This document shows positions 1 to 9,400 of a stretch of 64,000 nt of DNA, piece after piece. The position numbers and the translations under genes are program-made. This DNA is from Vandiemenella viatica (lineage: Eukaryota; Arthropoda; Insecta; Orthoptera; Morabidae): assembly GCA_031002005.1 (NCBI GenBank), contig JARYHS010013631.1:64787832-64851831 (forward strand), given 5' to 3'. The notes beneath the pieces are model-generated. The model was not told the DNA's origin, searched no databases, and saw only the letters and a program-made list of their open reading frames with translations. Positions within the stretch are counted from its first letter, which is position 1. Each line of letters begins with the position of its first letter.

Positions 1-757
1 AGTTAAGTAGTGCCACCTTCGCAATACGAACACTTTCTCTAACAGCAGATCTAGAATTAATGAAACAGGTGTACTCCTCATATTTTCATTCAGTAATGTC
101 ATATGGCATAATTTTTTGGGGAAACTCTTCACAAAGTAAAAAAGTTTTCATAGCACAGAAAAGAGCTATTAGGTTTCTATGTAGGGTAAAACCAAGAACT
201 TCTTGCAGACAACTCTTTAAGAAACTCAGTATTCTTACAATGTATTCTCAGTATATATATTCTCTCATGAGCTTTGTCATAGAAAATTTTAACCTGTTTA
301 CACCTAATTCACAGGTACACAGTTTCAATACAAGAAACAGAAATAACTTGCATAAAACACAAACATCTCTGTCATTAGTACAAAGAGGAGTTAATTATTC
401 TGGGATACATCTGTTTAATAAACTACCTAATCGTATAAAACAGCTTTCAGATAATAAAGATGTATTCAAACAAAAACTTAGAGATTATCTTATTGGCAAC
501 TCCTTCTACTCCATTCAAGAATTTGAAGAAAATAATTAATTGTACTCATTATGACGTTTGCAAACTCAGTTGCAAAAATGTATGTTTATTATTATTTCTT
601 GTATTTGTAAAATATGTATATATACAGTATATATATTTACTATGATATGACTCATATTATGTGTATATGTATCAACAATGACATGTTTCACATCCCAGAG
701 GTACTTCCTCAGCAGGGATCCATGGAACAAGATTGATAAATAAATAAATAAATAAAT
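1..757 (+). mobile_element. Non-LTR retrotransposon (LINE), 3' end, cut by window edge
   Basis: This is the distal end of a LINE running off the left edge of the window. It holds the last part of the reverse-transcriptase ORF (3-539), then an AT-rich 3' UTR and a terminal (AAAT)n tail at about 735-757. Simple-repeat tails of this kind are usual for CR1/Jockey-type LINEs. Sequence in the opposite orientation begins immediately after the tail, so this copy probably inserted into the antisense LINE at 758-2490. Confidence 0.75.
3..539 (+). CDS. LINE reverse transcriptase, C-terminal fragment
   Basis: The frame is open from the first full codon in the window to a TAA at 537-539, so the N-terminal part, including the catalytic palm, lies outside. 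The visible 178 residues show what follows the RT palm in Jockey/CR1-type proteins: the YFHSVMSYGIIFWG segment (family consensus is near Y-x-S-x-L-x-Y-G-I-x-x-W-G), then KRAIRFLCRVKPRTSCRQLF, and the late NKLPNRIKQL motif (family form: NxLPxxI). There is no internal stop, so this is among the younger LINE pieces here. The protein would nick DNA and reverse-transcribe its own RNA. Clade assignment within Jockey/CR1 is inference. Confidence 0.75.
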   Translation, partial: LSSATFAIRTLSLTADLELMKQVYSSYFHSVMSYGIIFWGNSSQSKKVFIAQKRAIRFLCRVKPRTSCRQLFKKLSILTMYSQYIYSLMSFVIENFNLFTPNSQVHSFNTRNRNNLHKTQTSLSLVQRGVNYSGIHLFNKLPNRIKQLSDNKDVFKQKLRDYLIGNSFYSIQEFEENN

Positions 758-1027
758 TCCGTCTTCGGACCTTGTTACTTGTGAGGTTTCAATACCGAAT
801 TTGGTTAGGATCGCTGTTCCGAGGCTGATATCGCCACGTACGTTGCTTATAGAGTTGTAGCCACAGATACTGTCTAGGTTTACATGTGTAACTTCTTGCA
901 GGAGTAGAATGTCAAGATTTGCGGTTCTAACATAGTCTTGCAGCATTTTCACTTTGAGAGGGCTGATAATCGAGTTTATATTTAGTGTTGCCACTGTATA
1001 TGTTTGCATCGTACTATCGGTGCACAT
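758..1027 (-). pseudogene. LINE ORF2, N-terminal endonuclease fragment
   Basis: This reads as the start of an apurinic-type endonuclease (exonuclease-endonuclease-phosphatase fold) as found at the N-terminus of LINE ORF2. Visible motifs are VATLNINSI near the start (family: the Asn of the first metal-binding motif) and LDILLLQEV (the family Glu in LxLQE). The better start is the second Met, at 1009, because family proteins begin shortly before this motif. Coding similarity stops at 758 where the opposing LINE tail begins, so catalytic residues further along are absent. ORF1 lies upstream in the same orientation. Confidence 0.7.
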
Positions 1028-1289
1028 CTCCCCATTTACTTGGTGATAGTTTTATCAAATAAACTGTTTGTACATCACAATTATCTAGCATTAACCTGCT
1101 GTTTCATTCTATATGCATGTCCTCTGTCTGGATTTCATGCAGCTGGTCTTCTGCCCATTTATTGATTGCTTTCTCTGTACCTCCATCCGTTAGCTTCTGT
1201 TGATCAGGAAGTGATATTAGCGCGCTTACTTGCTTCTTAAATTTCTTGCCCCTAGTTTTCACTTTTTATAATATTTCCGTCTCAGTTGA

Positions 1290-2345
1290 ACTGTCTCTTG
1301 TTTTATATTTGCCTCAGGTCGCTTCCTCCCTTGACTTTTCTTTGGATCTTGACTGATGGCGGGCGCTGCGACTCCATCTCATTTGCTGTAGACTGTATGT
1401 CCGTTGTGACCGTCGGTTCGCCTTTCCGATTTTCTGATTCCTCACAATCCACATTTGTGGTTAGATTAACTAGTATTTCTTCATCACAATATCTTGTGTA
1501 TCATCAACATTTGTGTTTTGTGGGGTTGCTGCATAATCATGGTCCATAATATGAGACTTGTTCATCTTATTGCTTTGTATTTCATTATGCTGGTGGGAAA
1601 GAGTTGTTGCACTATGTTGTGTGTTCTCGTTTCCCTGCTTCATCGCTTCTGTCATCGGACGTAAACAGTCCGCTTTCGGCAGTAGAGGAAACTGCTGCAG
1701 AAATTCAAATTGGTTTTCTTCCTGGTGTGTCTGCGCCACTGTACGCCTAACGTACGTTAGTGGCAGCACTACTGGTCGATTACGAGGGCAGTTAGCTTGG
1801 ACTTGTTCCGTGGAGCTACACAGCGAGCAAGTTCGCGATTGTCCTTCGTAAATCGCCAAGGCACGTAGCCCACATACATTAATATATGACGTAATGTGTC
1901 GTGATTTCGATCTTCACTATGCGTTCGCCATTTGCTTTATTAAAAAGAATGTTTCCGCCCCATTTATCATCTGTTATCTTTATCATCGTCCCAATTGGTT
2001 TAACAGCGTGCAGTATGGACTCGTTTGATATCTCAAAAGGAAGGTTTAATATTCTTACGTACTTCGTGCCCAGTTGTTACTATAACTTCACGAACATTTC
2101 CATCAGAGTGGTGGAATTTCAGATTCCCCACATTTCCTTCAGTTACTTTTTTACTACATTTCTCGTTTATCATTTTTACGAACACACTATTTTGAAAGGA
2201 GTCTAACTGTATCCCTAAAATATGTTCATCACTGAGTTTCACTTTATCATAGAGTCATTAATGTATTTCAAATGCTGTTAGTCTAACGAATGCCCTATCG
2301 AAGGCGAACTTCAGGGTGTTCTTTCTGGTAACCAATGCCATCTTC
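1290..2345 (-). pseudogene. LINE ORF1 (gag-like) with degraded zinc knuckle
   Basis: The reading frame starts at ATG 2345 (MALVTRKNTL...) and is broken by two adjacent stops near 2256-2261. It resumes as KLSDEHILGIQLDSFQNSVF and continues with at least one frame change to a tail ending near 1290. ORF1 proteins of I/R1/Jockey-type LINEs bind RNA through CCHC knuckles. Here one is recognisable at about 1815-1860, with spacing C-x2-C-x4-Q-x4-C, so the His has become Gln. A long Gln/Asn-rich segment follows. The order ORF1 then endonuclease in the same orientation supports a single LINE. It cannot make an intact protein. Confidence 0.6.
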
Positions 2346-2489
2346 TTTCAATGCACAAACTAAAGGAGAACAAGCGTTCCACTTAGTTCACTTTTCCTCA
2401 TGATAATCACTCCTACACAGCGTAAACAATCTCGCAGTTGACGTCGACTCGCTTGGTTCGCTGAACAAGGAAGTTATCTCTACGCCAGC

Positions 2490-2562
2490 TTACAATAGAC
2501 TGCGTTCGAACTCACGGCCCCTGGTTTACAAGACCAGTGCTCTGTCCCAGAGCTAAGGAGGC
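2490..2562 (-). tRNA. tRNA-Thr(TGT)-like sequence with missing 3' acceptor strand (pseudogene or SINE head)
   Basis: On the minus strand from 2562 the sequence follows a tRNA-Thr closely. It has a 5' acceptor strand GCCTCCT, a paired D arm (GCTC/GAGC with GG in the loop), a 5-bp anticodon stem CTGGT/ACCAG around loop CTTGTAA (anticodon TGT), and a T arm beginning GTGAG with TTCGAAC. The expected CTCAC closing the T stem and the 3' acceptor strand are absent, and unrelated sequence follows. It is therefore not a functional tRNA. The antisense LINE's 5' end lies just downstream. Confidence 0.6.
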
Positions 2563-2599
2563 ATGCTTGGATTGAATCATGGAGGAAGGTATATTTCTT

Positions 2600-3420
2600 C
2601 CTCCATGGACTGAATGGCATATGATACGTAGATATCACTACATGCTTGATTGCAGCGATGAACATGCTCACCTGCTTTAGCATTTTCAGAATTTTTGTTT
2701 TAAAATTTTTCGGTGTATTTTCCCTACTTCCACTCTTCCATTTTAAATTATTTCGGTGTTTGAGAAAAAATACTCGGTATTAATCTTGGTGATTTATTCC
2801 AGTCCCTGACTCACCTGCAATGGAAATATTGCTTCCTATTTCATAAATTCCTAGTCTTTATGATCTAATTCAATGTTGGTCATGATTTCTACACTGTAGA
2901 GAGTGATTATTATAGAAACTTAATTACTCTTTATCCCAGAATATTGTAAAGAGAGAATATTTTGAGAATCGATGTAATACGTTACGGTATTGTTTTAAAT
3001 CGTGTGGAGTCTTCCTGTGCTAAGTTTAAATATAGTTTTATAAACGGAATGTTTATTTTCAGATCACTACTGTAAATAGTATTTAAAAAATTCCAAAACA
3101 TTTGTTTTGAGTAATGTTTATTTTTTTTAATAAGTTTTATACACCTGTCTTTTTTTAAAAAAAATCCAAATATAATGGTTTTAGAATATTGTAATGACTG
3201 ATCATTCCATAAGGAATTTAACAATTTATCACATTCTTGGGTATGCAACAAACAGGCGGTGTGCAGTCGGCCATTTGTTAACGAAGTACTTTTCATAGAT
3301 ATTCGTTGTATGGTAGATGTCTGATGGATTTGACTTGTGTTATGAGTAATGGGAAAAGCCATAATTTATACCTAAGAAATAGAAATTGAGTTTGAAATGT
3401 TGTAGGAATGTGCAAATGAA
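2600..3420. other. Non-coding stretch upstream of mats
   Basis: AT-rich sequence with no coding similarity or repeat I can recognise. It should contain the mats promoter and transcription start; no clear TATA box or initiator can be chosen by eye. Confidence 0.4.
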
Positions 3421-3470
3421 CTGTGAAATCCTTGCTGTATTTTTAGAGCAAGGATTCGGACCGCAGCAAA

Positions 3471-3484
3471 ATGAGCTTTTTATT
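3471..3484 (+). CDS. mats: mats coding exon 1 (14-nt start exon)
   Basis: ATG AGC TTT TTA TT followed directly by a strong donor GTAAGT at 3485. It encodes Met-Ser-Phe-Leu plus two bases of Phe5. Joined to the acceptor at 3745-3746 it gives the conserved MOB1 start MSFLFGSRSSK. The start context GCAAAATGA is acceptable. The 5' UTR lies immediately upstream; its beginning is not visible. Confidence 0.9.
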
Positions 3485-6400
3485 GTAAGTCACCTCGATG
3501 GTCTGTTGAAATAAACCAACTACCCTGTTTCTTTGTCTATCAGTTAATTCTCGGAGATTGAGTAAAATTTTGTTTGTTACTTTCAAAAACTTTGCTTGAA
3601 ATGTCTTACACTAAGTTGGGTTAGGTCTTATGCCTCTATAATAACCAACTAGTTCACGTTGTGAACCTGTCATTGAGTGGTATTATGGTATATTTCGTAG
3701 CATGTACATGAAGCGTCCGCAATATGAATAATAGTTTTGTTTCTAGTGGCAGTCGCTCGTCAAAAACATTCAAACCAAAAAAGAATATTCCAGAAGGGAC
3801 ACATCAATATGATTTAATGAAACATGCAGCCGCAACTCTTGGTTCTGGAAATTTACGACTTGCCGTTATGTTGCCAGAAGGAGAAGATTTAAATGAGTGG
3901 GTTGCTGTTAACAGTAAGTTGACACATTTTCTGACTTGAATTTCTCATTCTATAATGTTGAAAGTGAATAGACCCAAAATAATGCGCATTTAGAAATGAA
4001 GTAAATCCTCCGTAAATAATTCTGTATAAGCAGATTTGAGACTGGCAGGTGACAGGGCATGTGATTCACGTATGATAAAAAAAAATGTCTTTTGACAGAT
4101 CATGTTACCAGTCGACTGTTTTTCGCTTTTAATAATTTTGTTCAGTTTTGTTTATACCTTCTGTATTTGATGCTGAATTTATTTGCATTTAGGTAAAAAT
4201 AAATGAATTTATGGTGAGTGAAATTAATTAGCCTACATGCTTTGTGAATATAATTTGATGCATGGGTAGTGTATTGGGACCATTGCTATTTATTATTCTA
4301 ATGATTGATTGTGTTGATGGTTTACTATCAGAAGTCAGGTTGTTTGCAGATGACATAATACTTCATAAAAGGATCAAAACAGTTTAGGGAGCGTGCACAA
4401 ACTATGTGGCTCGCCCCAGGGGAGGGGAGGGGGGGTTGGTTGGTTGGAAGGCTAGAAGATGGGGATACCGCTGCGGCCTTGCGTAGTAAACACACAGATC
4501 ACGTGGTATATATGACATCATTGTGACATATAGTCCAGGCTGCATTACAACATAAACTCAAATGATGATTGACGAAATCATATTTTATAAATATGCGTTT
4601 CGGTCGTAATGCAACCTGGATAAAAGTGAAACGTAACCATAACACACAATATTGCAGATAAACAATTTTCAGATCATATCTATAGCTGTTAGTGTTGGAA
4701 CGTGCAGACTGAATACGTCACAGTGATGTCGTATACACTATGTGATCTATGTGTTTACTACAGGGGGCCTACGACGGTATTCCCATCTTGATATTACCCG
4801 AAGGCTATGTGGGGGGTGGGGGGGCTTCCGAGCCAGGCCAAGTAGCTTACCTTTCATAACATTTTTCACAGTTAAAATGAGGAACAGAACTCACAACAGC
4901 ATGTGAATATTTATTTCCCTCAGTTAATTATCTCCGTATGTAATTTCCAATAGTCTGACATCAGAAAACAGTGTAAAATGTCTTCTGGTATCAAAAGGGG
5001 AAAAAAGCTATGTGCTACGGGGGGGAAGGGGGGGGCTAGAGGCAAAAGCTAGATGGGGGGGGGGGGGGAGAGGGATTTCACAGGAGCCCAAAATGGAGCT
5101 ACGTGGTTTATTCAAGCTCCCTTAGGACTGTGAACAGCTGAAGGTCTGGACAGGATAGGATGAAGATAAATGCAAAGAAGAGTCAGCTTATTAGATACAC
5201 ACATAAAAAAACTAATGGTTGATTATGACTACAATGTGGGGAAATAATTGCTTGTTAAAGACTTGAAATATAAATATCTTGGTGAGACATGGAAAATATT
5301 GTTGTAAGAATTAAAAATAATGCATGGATGGGTAAAGATGACCACGAGCTGGCACTCTATTTCAGCCATGAGGGTGTGGGGAGATTTTCTTTTGTAGGTA
5401 AGGTGGTCAGGTATTTGATTAAGTTACCAAGAGAATTAATGAATTATTTACCAGAAATGTTGTAACATTTTACAGTTTAAATTTGTAGAGGGCAAAGGAA
5501 GGTGGGTTCAGGAAAGGGGGTAGGGGATATGAGTTGTCATTATTGTTGGGCACCATCTCCAGTTTCCCGGGTGTATTTTACAAGTGGATATGAGTGTGTA
5601 AGGAAATTTCCACCGAAGTGTGCACTCCATCACAATTAAATTAAACGGCCTAAATCAAGCAATTAATTAAAATGGAATAAATATTAATGAAATGTGCAGT
5701 TTGTATAGTCACAGTGTGCAAGAACTGCTGCTCTTGCTTAATGATCATCAGTGTGTTTCATGGGTAGATGTAACAGGTAGGTTAAGTTGGATGAAAAGGG
5801 TCCCCTAAGAGACTACACTAAGTGTGACTCCTGGGCTTCACTAGGGGGAATGAAACTTCTGAAACACTGTCTTCAGAACAAGTTTTGCTTCTGCTACAGA
5901 TTTCATTTTTTGATCTCTTTAATCATGTGCTATAAAGTATAGCTATAACAGTCAGTACTATCTGTATTCACATTATGCAAATATAAAATCCATGCATCAG
6001 AATTAATATTTGTTATATTGAAATATCTGCTAAGTTCTCTTTTTGGCTTCTCTGCAGTGACTCAGACTAAAGAAGGAATTGTCTTCCTGGTCTGAAAATT
6101 CTTACACGCATTTCTTGTAAAGTATTATTTTAGAATATGTGGTTTAATCCTAGACTGCGATTCCGCCACTGACCGGCGTTGACGTGACGTTGTTTTGACG
6201 TATTCGCTGTCGACTACCAACATAATTAGGTTTATTCCTTTTAGTGCTATTGTGGCCGAGCGTAGCGAGGTCACAATAATTTAAAACTGTACAATATCAA
6301 CCTAAACTGATATCCCGAAGGTGAATCAGATGCAGGCGGCCGCTGGTAAGCGGCCGCAGATGTCCGATAACACAACCAGATGTTCAGTGTTTCATGTGTT

Positions 6401-9400
6401 ATCGGATTTCTGCGGCCGGTCACAATAATAAATTATCTTTATGTTGGTACATCGACAGCGAATACCTCAAAACAACGTCAATATGACGTCACATCAACGC
6501 CGGTCAGTGGCGGAATCGCAGTCTAGGATTAAACCGAATATGTTTCTATTATTGTCATCAAATATATACGTGTTGCAGAAACTTTACACAGAAATTGCCA
6601 TAATGTTAAATGGTAGACAGTGACCAGCAGTCATATTGTGATATCCAACACTAATAATGCCGTTGGTGGATGATTTGAAATGCAGCCTGGACCAGAATTG
6701 CAATTAATACCGTCTGTTCCTAATATTCACAAAGCAATTGGGATTACTAGAGATCGTGATTCTGCAAGGAATTGGCATCATAATACTTCAATAGTAAAAT
6801 GTAAGATACCACTAGAGATCCCTGACGAAGTACATTTAACGGTGTCGTGATGGTCTGTGGTGTATTAGAGCTTAATTTCTGCTTGAAAATAATGCTCCAG
6901 ACTGTATTACAATGGAATTACCTGCTTGAAAATAATGTCTTGTGATTGACAACTGCAGTATTGTGATGTCATTAGTGAATGTTATTGTAGTGGAATCATG
7001 ATCTCCAATATACACAAACAATTGTTGGTTACAATGTGTTTGTTCTACATAATTCCTATCAATGTTGGTAGTCATGTATGTACTTTTATTGCATGTAATA
7101 TTACCATTGTATTGCATATTAGTCAATATGGTGTACAACAATCCATGGGCTTATCCAGCGAGGGGCAGGAGAGAGGTACGGCTGCTGCCCCACCCCCAGA
7201 AGAAAAATCAAGTTGTCTTCAGTACGCTTCGACAAGTGAATAACTGGGAGCGGAAAGATTGACTGGATTATGCCCGATGAGTGTGCATCGAAATTTCGTG
7301 AAAGTACACCGTGAGATATTAACACAGAAAATAACTGAAAATTATTCTGAGAATCCGAGACTATTAATCTGTACATAAAAAACTATAATTGAGTTACGAT
7401 CTTGATTACATGCATTGTAGGTCCTTGGATTACTATGTTAATCAATAATTAAAATAGTTTCCTCAATAGGTTTGAGTTTTATTTTGTAAGAAGTCGACAT
7501 TTTTCAGTTCCTCACCCCCACTTCCTCGAAAAAAATACGAGTTGCCCTCCCCCTAATTCAGATGTTGCCCCCCCCCCCCCTCACTCCACCTAGTTCTGAT
7601 CTTGGATTCGCCCTTACAACAATCACTAACTGTTTAACATTATGGTGTTTTTTGTTAAACTTGTGCAGTATGTATTATCTGACAGCTAAAATAGACACAC
7701 ATTTTTAACATGCGAATTTAAAAAAATTCATACCAGAAGTCTTGTGTCGCAATCATTGAATAGGGACCCTCCTTTTTTTTTAACTAACAAACAGAAATTT
7801 AAATTTTAGGCCCATGTTGGTGATGTTATACATATGTTGTATATCTGATGATATTATTTAAGGATACGTGTAAAATATAGCCACCCGACACATACTCCAA
7901 TGTAATCTTTGCGTACAATCTGGCAGCGAACCCGTGAAGATTACATTGCAGCGACACACCAGGAAAGCCTTCGTTCACATATCAGTTACATACTATTACT
8001 TTAACTGGTAACTGATCGGTTAGAAGCTGCCCACTTACTTGAATACACTGTGATATACAATTGTTGTAAGACTCTTAAGAACTAACTAGAAATTGAAGCC
8101 AACCACAAGTAATTTGGTTCATCCTGCATTTCATCAATACAGAAGGGCCTATACACCAAAAAGTAGTAACAATAATAAACATATTTTTAGCACAATAACT
8201 CGAATGAAATTGTCCACATTCGAATAAATAAACATGATTAGTGTGTATTTGGTGGACATAATAAACACACATTCTTAAATAACGTCAGTATAAATTTTCA
8301 TATCTTAAGAAGAATTTTTTATGGGTTGCATATCATAATTTTCTATGCAGTTTCATATGTTGTAATGGGTTTTGCTTCATACAGTAATGAAAGGCTAAAG
8401 TTTCTTGCAAAGATTGCTTTAATGAGCCAGGTGTTTTTTGGCACTTTGTATTAAAAATGGGTGTGAAGGGAAATAGCAACCAGAGCTTGCATTCAATTGC
8501 AATTAAAATGAAATTAAATGTATGTGATTGTAAATTTGATTTTGTAGTGGCTATATTAGCAGAGTTTGTGGTTAGGTTGAAATACAGCTTGGGCCGCAAT
8601 GACAACTGAAAGTTCTTTTTACAATGTAAGACACAACTACTTAAGTTTTAATTTAAACTGTTGTTATGAGTGCAATTATTTCAGGTGGATGAAAGTAGTT
8701 CTACCGAGTGTGGTGGGTGAATGGTTAACGTTCTGGCCTCGCATTCGGGAGGAAGCCAGTTTGAAACTGCATCCTGTTCATCCAGATTAAGGTTTTCCAT
8801 GGTTTCCCCAAATCACACCCGGTGAATGCCGGGTTGCTTCCTTCAAAAGGCCATGGCCAAATTCCTTTCTGCTCCTTGTCACCAAACTCATCCTGCCTCA
8901 AATGACCTTGACATCGATGAGGTGTAAAGCCATAAGTAAAAAAAGAGAGTGAGTGAGAGAGAGAGAGAGAGAGTAGTTCCATGTTTGTGGCATTCAGTGC
9001 AGCCTAAACCAGAATTAAAACAAACATCATATTTTATAGCATAAGGTGTTGGGATTCTTATAATTTCCTTTTTATTTCAGTGGTGCCATATTGCTGTTAT
9101 TAGTATTTCAGTTGGCTACAAACTGTTCCACCTGTATTGCGATTTAGATGACAACTGCATATATTTAACACAGTTGCGTATTTTTAATATGTATTATTGT
9201 TCATTGTTATGCAAATTTTTGTGACTCTTAAAATTGTTACTAGTTTCTCTTTCCGCTAATAAAAAAAGGACAGATAGACACGAGAGGTGGGCGAAATGAC
9301 TCACTTAAAAGAGTGGCATTCATTTGATCACTCAGTGTAAAGAACTAGTTCTTTTGAACGGTTCACTAGTTTACTAGCTTACTTTAAATAAAAGAATGGT

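Larger units (their letters stand above)
758..2490 (-). mobile_element. Antisense LINE, 5' part (ORF1 plus start of ORF2)
   Basis: The 5' portion of a second LINE reads right to left: a leader of about 145 bp, ORF1 (2345 to about 1290), then the first about 90 codons of ORF2 (1027 to 758). Its 3' portion is missing where the + strand LINE tail ends at 757 and may continue left of the window. The 5' boundary is not sharply defined; it abuts a tRNA-Thr-like sequence ending near 2490-2500. Confidence 0.65.
4258..5645 (+). mobile_element. LINE A fragment (RT to 3' end), interrupted by a MITE
   Basis: The piece at 4258-4386 matches the RT segment at about 43345-43455 (S-V-L-G-P-L-L followed by the F-A-D-D box). 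The piece at 5122-5300 matches about 43462-43640. The 3' end near 5625 shares CATCACAATTAAATT with the LINE A end at about 44730. Stops and indels make it a relic. A 735-bp element sits cleanly between the two halves. Confidence 0.75.

Noticed and set aside
1286..2206. Plus-strand open frames opposite the antisense LINE ORF1
   Set aside because: The minus strand shows ORF1 motifs in the right order; the plus frames have none.
3724..3746. ATG at 3724 as the start of mats
   Set aside because: It lies in the polypyrimidine/acceptor region and gives a non-conserved N-terminus; the 14-nt exon at 3471 gives the exact MOB1 start with consensus splice sites.
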